Source: Marinomonas rhodophyticola
Lineage (GTDB): Bacteria > Pseudomonadota > Gammaproteobacteria > Pseudomonadales > Marinomonadaceae
Length of the DNA stretch: 64,000 nucleotides
Direction of reading: 5' to 3'
Assembly (NCBI RefSeq): GCF_026113935.1
Contig: NZ_JAPEUL010000007.1
Location: 496,001 to 560,000, forward strand
Every line of letters starts with the position of its first letter. Within the stretch, counting starts at the first letter, position 1. This document shows, in pieces, positions 1-10,526 of the stretch. A model generated the notes under the pieces. That model worked only from the letters and a program-made list of their open reading frames with translations, made no database searches and had not been told where the DNA came from. A program made the translations under genes and the position numbers.

Positions 1-1108
<1,108 letters not shown>

Positions 1109-1345
1109 TTGGATACTTTAATACCTTACGATTCGTTGGCCCCAGACACGTTAGAAACTATTTTGGATGATATTGTTTCCCGTGATGGCACCGATTATGG
1201 TGATTATGATTTATCTGTGGCTCAGAAGCGTGAACAGGCGTTAGGATCGTTGCGAAATGGGGACGCTGTATTGCTGTTTGATACAGAAAGCGAAACCATT
1301 AAGATGATTCCGAAAAGTGAGTTGAATAACTACGATCTCTTCTAA
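1109..1345 (+). CDS. yheU: YheU family protein (UPF0270)
   Basis: A small acidic protein of 78 residues matching the YheU/UPF0270 family along its whole length, including the central DGTDYG and the segment around GDAVLLFDTESET. No biochemical function is established for the family. The start is a TTG directly after the ligA stop, with GGAG about nine bases upstream, so translation is probably coupled to ligA. The stop codon lies within a perfect hairpin that ends the transcript. Confidence 0.8.
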   Translation: MDTLIPYDSLAPDTLETILDDIVSRDGTDYGDYDLSVAQKREQALGSLRNGDAVLLFDTESETIKMIPKSELNNYDLF

Positions 1346-1358
1346 GATCGTAGTTATT
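1325..1358. terminator. Bidirectional terminator between yheU and cysE
   Basis: A perfect 14-bp inverted repeat (1325-1338 and 1345-1358) with a 6-base loop. It overlaps the yheU stop and sits just downstream of the convergent cysE gene, so it probably serves both. Confidence 0.75.
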
Positions 1359-1368
1359 CTTAATCTGA

Positions 1369-2196
1369 TTATTCCACGCAATCTCGAACGCAATGATTGA
1401 TGTTGTGATCCATGACTCTGGATGGCTCTTCACCGGTGTTGCGCCCTACAATTTTCGCAGGTACGCCAGCAACCGTCGTATGGTGTTCGACAGGTTCTAG
1501 TACGACGCTACCCGCCCCAATTTTCGCGCCTTCCCCGACTTCAATATTGCCAAGAATCTTCGCGCCTGCGCCAATAAGTACACCGGACCGTATTTTAGGG
1601 TGACGATCGCCGTGTTCTTTCCCTGTGCCGCCTAAAGTGACGGATTGCAAAATAGAGACGTTGTCCTCAATCACACAGGTTTCACCCACTACAAGACCGG
1701 TGGCGTGGTCTAGCATGACGCCACAGCCTATGGTTGCGGCTGGGTGAATGTCGACGCTAAACACCATGGACATTTGTCCTTGTAAATACAGGGCTAAGCT
1801 TTTGCGGTTGTTCTTCCAAAGCCAATTGGCAACACGATAGGTCTGTAAAGCATGGAAGCCTTTAAAAAACAGCAGTGGGGTGGTAAACGTATCACACGCC
1901 GCATCTCGTTCTTTTATGGCCAAAATATCTTGCTCGATGCACCGGACAATGCCAGAGTGGGGATCTGCCATGGCTTCTTCAAATACTTCTCGTAATACCA
2001 TAGCGGGAATTGATATGCTATCCAGCTTGCTAGCCAGCAAAAAGCTTAAAGCGGAACACAACGAATCATGGCGTAAAATAGTTGTATTGAAATAACTGGC
2101 TAAAATAGGTTCGTCTAGTGCAAGTTTTTTGGCTTCTGCTTGCAAAGATTGCCATAAATTGTCAGAAGTCACGACATGATGGATTGTTGTACTCAA
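1369..2196 (-). CDS. cysE: Serine O-acetyltransferase CysE
   Basis: Acetylates L-serine with acetyl-CoA to make O-acetylserine, the first step of cysteine synthesis in the cytoplasm. At 275 residues it matches the long E. coli type (273). It has the N-terminal helical domain, then a left-handed beta-helix of hexapeptide repeats. The catalytic segment IHPAATIG...MLDHATG puts the active-site histidine at residue 164, and VAGVPAKIVG closes the helix. The C-terminal tail, which in homologues mediates cysteine feedback and the complex with CysK, is present. The gene stands alone, convergent with yheU. Confidence 0.93.
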   Translation of the reverse strand: MSTTIHHVVTSDNLWQSLQAEAKKLALDEPILASYFNTTILRHDSLCSALSFLLASKLDSISIPAMVLREVFEEAMADPHSGIVRCIEQDILAIKERDAACDTFTTPLLFFKGFHALQTYRVANWLWKNNRKSLALYLQGQMSMVFSVDIHPAATIGCGVMLDHATGLVVGETCVIEDNVSILQSVTLGGTGKEHGDRHPKIRSGVLIGAGAKILGNIEVGEGAKIGAGSVVLEPVEHHTTVAGVPAKIVGRNTGEEPSRVMDHNINHCVRDCVE

Positions 2197-2300
2197 GGGG
2201 TATTCACCTATATCAATTCACGTTTAGAATGTAGGTTATAAGGTTAGGGTTAAACAATACAAGGGGCAATGTGAAGATTGCTCAAAAAGATGGAGATAAT

Positions 2301-2630
2301 ATGTCTAAAAAAAATGTTGCTGATGCATTGCATATCTTTTATGAATTAAATGCCGCGTTTTCTGATGCTTATTGGGAGACCAACGATATTAATCAAAAAG
2401 ATCGCTTTTTTGCGATGAAAAGCATACTGCAAGACGAGCTTGATGAATTGCATAAGCTAAGCTTACAGGATCATGTTTATCCTTATGAGCCAATTAACCC
2501 AAGCTTACTGCAGTTGAGTGATAAGTTACGTATATTGCTGCCAGAGCTTAACAAGTATGTGTTTCGCCCACAAACCTCTAGCCGATTTGTGGAGCTTATT
2601 CCAAGCGCCTGCGAGCTCTTTGAGTCGTAA
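2301..2630 (+). CDS. Small hypothetical protein, unknown family
   Basis: A soluble, mostly helical 109-residue protein without signal peptide or membrane segments, rich in Asp, Glu and Leu. I do not recognise a family. I prefer the ATG at 2301 (MSKKNVADALHIFYEL) because GGAGA lies about six bases upstream. An in-frame GTG at 2271 behind AAGGGG would add ten residues and cannot be excluded. The gene lies alone between cysE (divergent) and mnmC (convergent). Regular codon use suggests it is real. No frame damage is seen. Confidence 0.55.
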   Translation: MSKKNVADALHIFYELNAAFSDAYWETNDINQKDRFFAMKSILQDELDELHKLSLQDHVYPYEPINPSLLQLSDKLRILLPELNKYVFRPQTSSRFVELIPSACELFES

Positions 2631-2698
2631 CCGACGGGTCACATAAGAGACCACTGCATCCAATTCATTTTGCATAGAAATGGCGTGCAGTGGTAGCG

Positions 2699-4711
2699 CT
2701 ATGTATTTTGACTACGTTTCAAGTCGCGAATGATAAAACGACTTGGGTGCAGCTTGTGGCTAATGTTTTGCTCTAAAGGTGAGGGGGTATCCGTGATTAA
2801 GCTGGCAATAAAGCAAGCGCTCAGCGGGGTCGAAATCAGTCCCCTTGAACCATGACCAATATTTACGTATAGCTGCTTATTTGGCTCAGCGACTTTGTTA
2901 GATTTCCATTTTGCATTTTTGCTCAATCTGGAATAGTGCTGATGATAAATCTCTGCCGATTGTATCGGGCCGACAATCGGAGTGTAATCAGGCACAGCGC
3001 AACGAAATGACACCCTACCTTCGCAATCTTTGCTTGCAAATGTATCGCTTTTTAATCCAAGTAGATTTTCGAGAATAGCAAGGTTCCTATTGTGTCCCTC
3101 TTCTCGCACAGCGGTATCTTTATCTTTCAAATCATAGGTTGAGCCAAAATGGATCAGGCCCTCGAGCGGTGGTGAAACATAGCCAAATTCACACAATACT
3201 TTGTCTATATTGATTTTTTCTGCGGGTTCGCCTTTTTGTCGGCACGCATTGACAGCGTCCTTGACGTTCATTTGTGACACTTGTCCTCGGATCGCATAAA
3301 TAGGCAAATGGGAAAGGTCGTTGAAGGCTTTGCTATCATTTGCTGTGCATAACACAACATGAGAAAAAACATCGGAGTGGCTGGTTGAAGCGGCTTGCCA
3401 GCCCGTTGCCGTGCCATTTTCTTGTTGTTCACTGAGGTATTGCAATTGCTTCAGTTTGGTATTGAGCCGCAGCTGAATGTTTGGGTGAGATAACAGTGTC
3501 TCACAAAGTTTTTTCGGTGCTACCCAGCCTGATAGGGGTAATAATAAGCTGTCTTTTCTGTTTGTTGCGGCGTGTAAAATGCTTTGCGGATAGAGTTGCT
3601 GGTCTAGCAATTTTTGAAAACGCTCGGCTTCTTTGTCATTTTTGGGAATTTGAATAAGGCCGCATTGATCCCAAAAAGTGCCCACCGTATCCAGTTTGTT
3701 GTAGAGTCGGGCCGCATAGAGGTAAGCCGCGAGATAAAAGCGGTTCAGATAGGTGTCTTGTGTTGTTAGTTTGGGGTATAGCATGCCTTGTGGGTTGCCC
3801 GAGGCGCCGTCCGCAATGGCGTTATCTTGTTCCCATACTTCTACTTTGATGCCTTGTTTGGCCAGTGCATAAGCGGTATTAGCGCCAGCCAATCCACTGC
3901 CAACCACTAATACTTTAGTGACCTCTGACCGCTTATCACAGCGAAGATTGAACCATGATTTACCCTGTGCCATGCGTTCAGACAATGGCGCTGTGGCGGT
4001 ATTGAGTTCACCGACAGACATTTCTCTTTTTTGTCCAAAGCCTTTTACTTTGCGGACATCAAAGCCAACATTTTTTAATCCTCTGCGCACAATGCCAGCG
4101 GCGGTGAAAGTTGAGAACGTGGTGCCTTGGTGGCTAAGACGATGGATATGTTTAAACAGGTTGTCAGACCACATTTCAGGATTTTTGCTGGGGGCGAAGC
4201 CATCTAGAAACCACGCATCGACATCGGCATTTAGCGCTGCAAAACCGTCTTCAGCTTCACCAAACCAAAGTGTTAATTGGACTCGACCTTGTTCAAGCTC
4301 AATGCGATGAAAACCATGACAAACGTCAGGATAGGCGTTAATTAATGGCTGACTGAAATGCGCTATGGAAGGCCACATTTTTAATGCATCGGCCAACATG
4401 GCCTTTGTCATTGGAAACTTTTCCACCGAAATAAAATGCAGCTGTTTATCGTCGGTTGCGCTGTTTAAAAATGCTTGCCAAGCACATAAAAAATTCAGCC
4501 CTGTGCCAAAGCCCGTCTCAGCAATGACAAAGGTGTTGTTTTGCATGGACGACCAGCGATCACTCAGGTGATTATTGTTTATAAATACATGGCGCGTTTC
4601 TTCGAGACCAGACTCTTTATCAAAGTACACATCATCGAACTGGCTTGAGTGAGGCGCGCCATCGTCTCCCCAACGGATGTCAGGAGGGGAGAGTTGGTAA
4701 CTAGTTAACAC
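2699..4711 (-). CDS. mnmC: Bifunctional tRNA modification enzyme MnmC
   Basis: Completes synthesis of 5-methylaminomethyl-2-thiouridine at the wobble position of certain tRNAs. The FAD domain removes the carboxymethyl group and the methyltransferase domain then methylates with SAM. At 670 residues it has both domains. The N-terminal methyltransferase carries ETGFGTGLNFL at roughly residue 65-75. The C-terminal oxidoreductase begins with the dinucleotide-binding GxGxxG in VVGSGLAGANTA at about residue 270. The start overlaps the end of the upstream cyclophilin gene by 11 bases on the same strand, so the two are probably co-transcribed. Confidence 0.95.
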   Translation of the reverse strand: MLTSYQLSPPDIRWGDDGAPHSSQFDDVYFDKESGLEETRHVFINNNHLSDRWSSMQNNTFVIAETGFGTGLNFLCAWQAFLNSATDDKQLHFISVEKFPMTKAMLADALKMWPSIAHFSQPLINAYPDVCHGFHRIELEQGRVQLTLWFGEAEDGFAALNADVDAWFLDGFAPSKNPEMWSDNLFKHIHRLSHQGTTFSTFTAAGIVRRGLKNVGFDVRKVKGFGQKREMSVGELNTATAPLSERMAQGKSWFNLRCDKRSEVTKVLVVGSGLAGANTAYALAKQGIKVEVWEQDNAIADGASGNPQGMLYPKLTTQDTYLNRFYLAAYLYAARLYNKLDTVGTFWDQCGLIQIPKNDKEAERFQKLLDQQLYPQSILHAATNRKDSLLLPLSGWVAPKKLCETLLSHPNIQLRLNTKLKQLQYLSEQQENGTATGWQAASTSHSDVFSHVVLCTANDSKAFNDLSHLPIYAIRGQVSQMNVKDAVNACRQKGEPAEKINIDKVLCEFGYVSPPLEGLIHFGSTYDLKDKDTAVREEGHNRNLAILENLLGLKSDTFASKDCEGRVSFRCAVPDYTPIVGPIQSAEIYHQHYSRLSKNAKWKSNKVAEPNKQLYVNIGHGSRGLISTPLSACFIASLITDTPSPLEQNISHKLHPSRFIIRDLKRSQNT

Positions 4712-5252
4712 GCGTCACGCTCTCGATAATCACTGGGGTGGTTGGGACATCTTGGTAAGGTCCGACGGTGGATGTTGGTACGGCTGAAATAGCGTCCACT
4801 ATTTCCATGCCTGAGATCACTTTACCAAATACTGTGTAGCCTGCTGCGCCACGAGTACCATGGTTTAAAAAAGCATTATCAACTTGATTAATAAAAAACT
4901 GTGATGTGGCGCTATTTGGATCTTGGGTGCGCGCCATGGCTAATGTGCCTCGATTGTTGGCCAGTTGATTGTCGCCTTCATAAGCGACGGCCTTATGCGT
5001 TGTTTTGCGCTCTAAATCGCTGGTGAACCCACCGCCTTGAACCATAAAGCCACGAATCACGCGATGAAAAATGGTACCATTATAAAAGCCTTCATCAACG
5101 TAGCGTAAAAAATTGGCGACGGTTTTAGGAGCGGCGGCGTCTTCTAGGTCGACTCGAATGGTACCTTGATTAGTAATAATATCGACTTCAGTGGCGTTGA
5201 CTTGTGAGCAAAGTGCAAGCAAGGCCAAACTGGTGATAAGAGATTTACGCAT
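4701..5252 (-). CDS. Periplasmic peptidyl-prolyl cis-trans isomerase (cyclophilin)
   Basis: Catalyses cis-trans isomerisation of proline peptide bonds. It is a 183-residue cyclophilin with an N-terminal signal peptide (MRKSLITSLALLALCSQVNA, cleavage probably after NA), so it likely works in the periplasm like PpiA. Cyclophilin signatures are intact: FHRVIRGFMVQGG and the SQFFINQVDN active-site segment. It is the first gene of a two-gene unit with mnmC, whose start lies inside its 3' end. Confidence 0.9.
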   Translation of the reverse strand: MRKSLITSLALLALCSQVNATEVDIITNQGTIRVDLEDAAAPKTVANFLRYVDEGFYNGTIFHRVIRGFMVQGGGFTSDLERKTTHKAVAYEGDNQLANNRGTLAMARTQDPNSATSQFFINQVDNAFLNHGTRGAAGYTVFGKVISGMEIVDAISAVPTSTVGPYQDVPTTPVIIESVTRVN

Positions 5253-5343
5253 GGTGCTACTTCCTTATTAAATGAGTCAGCAATAGTATAAGTTGTGTTA
5301 TGGCGTGTTAAGACGCCTTGTTAATTTACCGGAGAGAAAGCAA

Positions 5344-5624
5344 ATGCGAACTGCAACCGTTGAGATTGAGTATTGTACATTATGTCGTTGGATGTTGCGC
5401 GCCGCTTGGTTGTCTCAAGAACTGCTAACGACATTTGATGATGATATTAAAAGTGTCACCTTGATACCAACCCAAGGCGGGATTTTTAAAGTCAGAGTGA
5501 ACGGTGAAGAGATTTGGTGTCGAAAAAAGAAGACGGTTTTCCTGAGGCAAAAGTATTAAAACAAAGAATGCGAGATGTAATAGATCCAGAGCGAGATCTA
5601 GGTCATTCCGATGTTAAAAAATAA
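5344..5624 (+). CDS. Rdx/SelW-like CxxC thioredoxin-fold protein, frame break at A6 run
   Basis: Member of the Rdx family (SelW/SelT/SelH type), small thioredoxin-fold proteins of uncertain redox role. The Cys-x-x-Cys pair (EYCTLCRW) replaces the Cys-x-x-Sec of selenoproteins. The ATG at 5344 is chosen for GGAGAG at 5331-5336. The reading frame breaks after WCRKK. A -1 shift at 5523-5529 continues into the family's normal C-terminus (EDGFPEAK, then DPERDLGHSD), ending at 5624 and giving about 94 residues. The shift site is A6 followed by G, which reads A AAA AAG in the incoming frame. It could be a one-base sequencing loss, as in many other genes here, or a programmed -1 shift. Without it the product is truncated by about a quarter. 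Confidence 0.75.
5523..5529 (+). other. A_AAA_AAG slippery heptamer at the Rdx frame break
   Basis: The heptamer lies in exact slippery register (CGA AAA AAG in the incoming frame), and slipping back one base enters the conserved C-terminal frame. Given the many homopolymer errors in this window, a missing A is the simpler explanation. Confidence 0.35.
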
Positions 5625-5715
5625 CCCATTTTACACAGCCCTTAGCAGAAGCAAGGTCTAAGAACGATTATGTTCCCTCCCCTGGGTCTTTGAAGGGGAG
5701 GGTTAGGGTGAGGTT

Positions 5716-6021
5716 TTAGGCGTTTGGAAAAACTTGTTTAAAAGGCTTTACGGTTACCCTTTCATAAACGCCTGCTGCCACATAAGGGTCGGCGTCAGCC
5801 CACGCTTTTGCTTCTTCAAGGCTGGCGAATTCAGCAACAACAACGCTACCACTAAAGCCAGCATCGCCTGGGTTGTCTGAGTCAATGGCAGGATTGGGGC
5901 CAGCTAACACTAGGCGTCCTTCGTGTTGTAGCGTTTCTAAGCGAGCCAAATGCGCTGGGCGTGCTTGCTTGCGAGCGTTAAGGCTGTTGGCCACATCTTC
6001 ACCGATAATAGAGTAAAGCAT
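5716..6021 (-). CDS. yciI: YciI family protein
   Basis: A 101-residue protein of the YciI/YCII ferredoxin-like fold. It shows the conserved opening [10 protein letters not shown], the R-x-x-H pair (RPAHLARL), and the [12 protein letters not shown] segment near the end. The biochemical role is not established; some relatives are dehydrochlorinase-like. It lies three bases downstream of yciB on the same strand, as in many gammaproteobacteria, so it is probably co-transcribed with it. Confidence 0.88.
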   Translation of the reverse strand: MLYSIIGEDVANSLNARKQARPAHLARLETLQHEGRLVLAGPNPAIDSDNPGDAGFSGSVVVAEFASLEEAKAWADADPYVAAGVYERVTVKPFKQVFPNA

Positions 6022-6023
6022 TG

Positions 6024-6559
6024 TTATTCCTTATTTTGTAAGTGTGATGATAAGTAAATACCTTGTAGTATGATAAATACAAGGGTCATTCCTAATAAAC
6101 CGAAGAGTTTAAAGTCTACCCAAATTTCTTCGCTGTAAGAAAAGGCAACATATAAATTTGCGCCACCAGAAATCATAAAAAAACCGACCCAAGCAAGGTT
6201 TAGCGTACGCCATACTTTAAAGGGAAGTTTTAATGTATCACCCATCATGCGTTGGATAATGTTCTTCTCTCCGATAAATTGGCTACCCAAAAATGCAATA
6301 GCGAAAAGGCCGTTTACAATGGTCGGTTTCCACTTAATAAAATCACCATCTCCTAATAAAATGGTTGCTCCTCCTAGCAAAACCACCAATATCAAAGACA
6401 CGAGGTGCATTTTTTCTATGGTACGGTTTTTGAACCATGTAAAAGCCACTTGAATTAGGGTGGCAGGAATTAAAACAGCGGTGGCAATAATAATATCGCC
6501 TGTCATTTTGTAGGTAATGAAAAAATAATAATAGGAAGAAAGTCAAATAGTATTTTCAT
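6024..6559 (-). CDS. yciB: Inner membrane protein YciB/IspZ (septation protein A), frameshifted near start
   Basis: Integral membrane protein implicated in cell envelope integrity and septation. The main frame shows five hydrophobic segments and conserved features such as WKPTIVNG and [10 protein letters not shown]. The long frame begins at an internal methionine (MTGD). Upstream, another frame encodes the family's usual start ([13 protein letters not shown]) from an ATG at 6559. The two join if one base is restored in the A6 run at 6520-6525, giving about 179 residues, the normal family length. I regard this as a sequencing deletion. Confidence 0.85.
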
Positions 6560-6642
6560 ATAAAAACTCGGTGAATGTATACTAAAATGTATGTATGCTG
6601 TTCTAATACTAAACACCATTCCTATTAAAGAACAGTCAATCT

Positions 6643-7495
6643 ATGCCTGAAGCAGCAAGATATCGAAAAGTCGATTTACATACACATTCCACCTGTTCGG
6701 ATGGACACTTTTCTCCTACCGAATTGGTGGATTTGGCTGTTGAACAGAGTGTGTCACTGTTCGCTTTAACTGATCATGACACACTCGATGGTCTTTCCGA
6801 GGCAAGACTTCGGGCCGCTGAGCATGGATTAAGTTTTATTAATGGTGTTGAGCTGTCTACCCAGTGGAATGGCATTCCTTTGCATATGGTGGCATTAAAC
6901 TTTTCTGCTGATAATCCGACATTGTTGTCTATTGTCGAAGGCAACCAAGTAATACGTCTTGATCGTGCTCGGCGGATTGCGGATTTATTAGTGAAGCAAG
7001 GTTTGCCTGATTTATTTGACGAGGCGGTTGCGCTGGCAGGGAACAGCCAATTAGGTCGGCCGCATTTTGCCTCTTTACTGGTGGAAAAAGGTTTTGTAAA
7101 AGATGCTAACAAAGCATTTGATCGTTATTTGGGGAATAAGAAATTAGGGAAGTTGCGTGATGTTTGGCCAGAGACTCGAGCAGGTATTAACCGCATTGGC
7201 AGATCAAGATATGGCACTGGTACTTGCCCATCCCAAGCGTTATCCATTGACTGTGACGAAATTGAAACGCTTATTAAGTGACTTCAAAAAGTGGGGTGGA
7301 ACAGGTGTCGAGATTGTCTCAGGTAATGAGCGTCCTGACAGTGTTCGTTTGCTTGAACGCTTGACGAGAGAGTTCGACTTAAAAGCCTCCGTCGGCAGTG
7401 ATTACCATGGACCATTTGGTCCTTGGATGCAGGTGGGGAAATTCACTCAGATACATGAAAGTGAAGTGGATTTAGTTTGGCAAACTTGGTCATAG
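6643..7495 (+). CDS. yciV: PHP-domain phosphoesterase YciV (Rnm/RNase AM type), frameshifted
   Basis: Metal-dependent PHP-family hydrolase. The E. coli relative is a 5'-3' exonuclease acting on 3',5'-bisphosphonucleotides and short RNAs. The metal motifs DLHTHSTCSDG, LTDHDT and ELSTQW lie in the first part; LAHPKRY and GSDYHGP lie in the second. The frame breaks near 7171-7180, after DVWP. Removing one base there gives DVWPELEQVLTAL, matching the family, and a protein of about 283 residues. The position is not a homopolymer. It is followed by yciO and rluB, a conserved neighbourhood. Confidence 0.87.
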
Positions 7496-7631
7496 ATATG
7501 GGGCAATGAGTCGTTTAATGTTGATATCGTTGCTTCTAGTGCTGTTGCATCATGATAACATTCGTCAGTGATCGTATTGGCCTTATGACGATTATGGTGA
7601 GTAGTTTGATAATTTTTTAGTGGAGAACAGG

Positions 7632-8252
7632 TTGAGTCAATTTTTTCAAATACATCCAGAGAACCCTCAAGCGCGCCTAATTAAACAAGCTGCAGAGGTT
7701 ATTCGTAATGGCGGCGTTATTGCTTATCCAACCGATTGTGGTTACTCACTCGGCTGTCATCTAGGCGATAAGGCTGCGCAGGATCGGATTCGAGCCATTC
7801 GCCGCTTAGACGATAAGCACAACTTTACCTTGGTGTGTCGTGATCTCTCTGAAATTTCAACCTATGCTCGATTTGATAACCGTTTGTATCGGTTGTTAAA
7901 AAACAATACCCCAGGGCCTTACACTTTTATTTTCAATGCGACTTCGGAAGTGCCAAGACGACTTTTACACCCGAAAAGAAAAACCATTGGTATTCGAATT
8001 CCTAAAAATAATATTGTGGCGGCATTATTAGAAGAACTGGGTGAGCCAATTATGAGTGTGTCGCTTATTTTGCCAGGGGAGAGCGATACAATGACCGACC
8101 CTTACGATATTCGCGATACGCTCGAACATGCGCTAGATTTAGTGATTGACGGCGGTTTTTGTGGGCTAGAACCAACGACCGTGGTGAAGATGGACGCGGA
8201 TAATATCGAAGTAATTCGTGTCGGTGCTGGTAATCCTGCGCCATTTCAATAA
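7632..8252 (+). CDS. yciO: YciO family Sua5/YrdC-like protein
   Basis: A 206-residue protein of the YrdC/Sua5 fold, which in relatives binds RNA and makes threonylcarbamoyl-AMP. YciO itself is a paralogue and probably does not replace that function. It contains GGVIAYPTDCGYSLGC near the start and RIPKNNIVAAL in the middle. I choose the TTG at 7632 (MSQFFQIHPENPQ) because the family begins at this point and GGAG lies six bases upstream; the GTG at 7620 would place the ribosome site inside the gene. Confidence 0.88.
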   Translation: MSQFFQIHPENPQARLIKQAAEVIRNGGVIAYPTDCGYSLGCHLGDKAAQDRIRAIRRLDDKHNFTLVCRDLSEISTYARFDNRLYRLLKNNTPGPYTFIFNATSEVPRRLLHPKRKTIGIRIPKNNIVAALLEELGEPIMSVSLILPGESDTMTDPYDIRDTLEHALDLVIDGGFCGLEPTTVVKMDADNIEVIRVGAGNPAPFQ

Positions 8253-8366
8253 ATTGTTGAATATTCAGCTGTCAAGGCTGACGGTGTGTGGATTATAATG
8301 CAAAAAATGGTTAATTAAATTATCAAAACTGGGTTGCTGAGAAGCATTCCCTCTAAGAGGTTCGTA

Positions 8367-9266
8367 ATGGACGAAAAGTTACAAAAAGTATTAGCAAGAG
8401 CGGGTCAAGGTTCACGCCGTGAAATGGAAAATCGCATTCGTGAAGGACGTGTATTGGTAAATGGCGAGGTGGCGACATTAGGCGATCGCGTGAGTACCAA
8501 AGACACGATTACCATAGATGGTTATGCGATTGTACCAACAGAAGCGGGTGAAAATCGCCGAGTTATTATTTACAACAAACCCGAAGGTGAAGTGTGTACT
8601 CGTAAAGACCCTGAAGGTCGCCCAACGGTATTTGATAAATTGCCAAAACTGCGAGGCGAACGTTGGATTGCTGTAGGTCGTTTGGATATTAATACCTCCG
8701 GCTTGCTGCTGTTCACGACAGACGGTGAATTGGCAAACAGATTGATGCATCCTTCCACTGAGATTGACCGTGAATATTTGGTGCGTGTCATGGGGGAAGT
8801 GACAGAAGAAAATCTTGCCACACTCAAAAAAGGCGTGATTTTAGACGATGGTATTGCGAAATTTACCGATATTGTTGATGGTGGCGGTGAAGGTATTAAC
8901 CGTTGGTTCTATGTCTGCCTGATGGAAGGTCGTAACCGTGAGGTGCGTCGTCTATGGGAATCTCAAGGTGTGAAAGTGAACCGTTTGAAACGTGTACGCT
9001 TTGGCCCTGTTTTCTTGCCATCAAAGGCAAAAGTAGGCCGTTGGGTAGAAATGGAAGCGCCTGATGTTAACTCATTGTGTGCCATGGTAGATCTGAAATT
9101 GTCTGAGTTAAAACCTAAAACTCAACAGCAGCAGCTTGAAGTAAAACGCCACAAGAATAAAGCAACGGCCGGCGGCGCTCGTCGTGCAGCGAAAGGGTTT
9201 GATTGGCAAAGTAGCGATAAACCTGAGTTTAAGCCGAAAAAACCAGGTAAGAGATCATTTCGTTAA
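8367..9266 (+). CDS. rluB: Ribosomal large subunit pseudouridine synthase B
   Basis: Isomerises a uridine in helix 89 of 23S rRNA (U2605 in E. coli) to pseudouridine. An N-terminal S4 RNA-binding domain ([15 protein letters not shown]) is followed by the RsuA/RluB catalytic domain with [12 protein letters not shown], the catalytic aspartate being residue 107. The C-terminus is a basic, low-complexity tail. The ATG at 8367 follows AAGAGG at 8355-8360. In many pseudomonads scpA and scpB lie between yciO and rluB; here the gap is only about 110 bases and holds neither. Confidence 0.94.
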   Translation: MDEKLQKVLARAGQGSRREMENRIREGRVLVNGEVATLGDRVSTKDTITIDGYAIVPTEAGENRRVIIYNKPEGEVCTRKDPEGRPTVFDKLPKLRGERWIAVGRLDINTSGLLLFTTDGELANRLMHPSTEIDREYLVRVMGEVTEENLATLKKGVILDDGIAKFTDIVDGGGEGINRWFYVCLMEGRNREVRRLWESQGVKVNRLKRVRFGPVFLPSKAKVGRWVEMEAPDVNSLCAMVDLKLSELKPKTQQQQLEVKRHKNKATAGGARRAAKGFDWQSSDKPEFKPKKPGKRSFR

Positions 9267-9295
9267 TATAAAAAGCAGTTAGGAGTGGTAGAGGC

Positions 9296-9751
9296 ATGGT
9301 TCGCTGGTTATTTGCATTGATTGTCATTGTGATCGTTGGTTTCTTTATTTACGTTAAACTAGGAAATAAAATGCCAGAAGACCTTGGTGTAACAGATGGT
9401 CTTTTGAAACCTTGCCCTACTTCGCCTAATTGTGTGTCGACTCAAGCGTCACCAGACGATATGGTTCACTATGTAGAGCCAATTATTTATACAGGTGATC
9501 GTAAAGCGACTCAGTTAAAAATTGAGTCCTCTATGTTGAGCAAAGGAAGAGTTCGTATTGTCAGTAGTACTCTGGGGTATGTTCATTTTGAAGTGAAAAG
9601 CCCTTTTGTGGGGTATATTGATGATGTCGAACTGTATTTTCCTGAGGGCGACAGTGTTGTACATCTTCGCTCAGCTTCTCGGGTTGGTTATTCTGATTTC
9701 GGTGTCAACCGCGAGAGAGTTAGACAAATTACAGATCTTCTAGTAAATTGA
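9296..9751 (+). CDS. DUF1499 domain membrane-anchored protein
   Basis: A 151-residue protein with one N-terminal membrane segment (residues 3-22) and the DUF1499 signature around residues 40-50 (CPTSPNCVSTQA), then a small beta-rich domain ending in the SRVGYSDFGVNRERV motif. The function is not established. It follows rluB by 29 bases with AGGAG upstream, so it may belong to the rluB transcript. Confidence 0.85.
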   Translation: MVRWLFALIVIVIVGFFIYVKLGNKMPEDLGVTDGLLKPCPTSPNCVSTQASPDDMVHYVEPIIYTGDRKATQLKIESSMLSKGRVRIVSSTLGYVHFEVKSPFVGYIDDVELYFPEGDSVVHLRSASRVGYSDFGVNRERVRQITDLLVN

Positions 9752-9800
9752 TTTTAAAGTCATTAACCCCAAAGTGATAATAACTGGACGAGGATTGCCC

Positions 9801-10520
9801 ATGAGTGTAGACGACAACAAAAACATTTTGATTGTTGAAGATGATGAGCGTTTAGCGTTGCTGACTCAAGAGTATCTACAGAAAAATGGTTTTAAGGTTG
9901 ATATTGAACCGGATGGACGTAAAGCTATTTCTCGTATTATTGCTGAGCAGCCTTCATTGGTTATTCTTGATTTGATGTTGCTCGGTGCAGACGGCTTTAC
10001 TGTATGCAGAAGCGTGCGTAATGACTATAAAGGTCCTATTCTCATGCTGACGGCTCGCAGTGATGATGTTGATCAAATCTTAGGGCTAGAGATTGGTGCG
10101 GATGATTATGTCTCGAAACCTGCGAAACCTCGTGTTCTTTTGGCTCGGGTTCAATCTTTGTTGCGTCGTAGTACTCAAGATGTCGATCTATCACTTGATC
10201 TTACTAAAGCCGAGCAAAACCTGATATTTGGCCCCTTGACGATTGATAATTCGCGTCGTGAGGCATGGTTGCTTGAGGAAGAGGTTGAGTTGACCAGTGC
10301 TGAGTTTGATTTACTGTGGCTATTATCCAGCAACGCCGGTCGTATTTTGAGCCGGGAAGAAATTTTTGGTGAATTGCGTGGCATTGAGTACGATGGTCAA
10401 GATCGTTCTGTGGATGTAAGAATTTCCCGTATACGCTCAAAAATAGGGGATGATCCTATACATCCTCGTCGTATTAAAACCATTCGTAGTAAAGGTTATT
10501 TATTCGTAAAAGAAGTGTAA
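9801..10520 (+). CDS. OmpR-family response regulator, RstA-like
   Basis: Two-component transcription factor. The receiver domain (residues 1-120) carries the acidic pair EDDE, phospho-acceptor Asp57 in VILDLMLLG, and the switch lysine in DDYVSKPAKP. The C-terminal winged helix contains LTSAEFDLLWLL and DRSVDVRISRIRSKI. The pattern resembles E. coli RstA. I choose the ATG at 9801 (MSVDDNKN), behind GAGG, over an in-frame ATA-rich extension from 9774. Its partner kinase starts seven bases downstream. Confidence 0.88.
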   Translation: MSVDDNKNILIVEDDERLALLTQEYLQKNGFKVDIEPDGRKAISRIIAEQPSLVILDLMLLGADGFTVCRSVRNDYKGPILMLTARSDDVDQILGLEIGADDYVSKPAKPRVLLARVQSLLRRSTQDVDLSLDLTKAEQNLIFGPLTIDNSRREAWLLEEEVELTSAEFDLLWLLSSNAGRILSREEIFGELRGIEYDGQDRSVDVRISRIRSKIGDDPIHPRRIKTIRSKGYLFVKEV

Positions 10521-10526
10521 AGCGCC

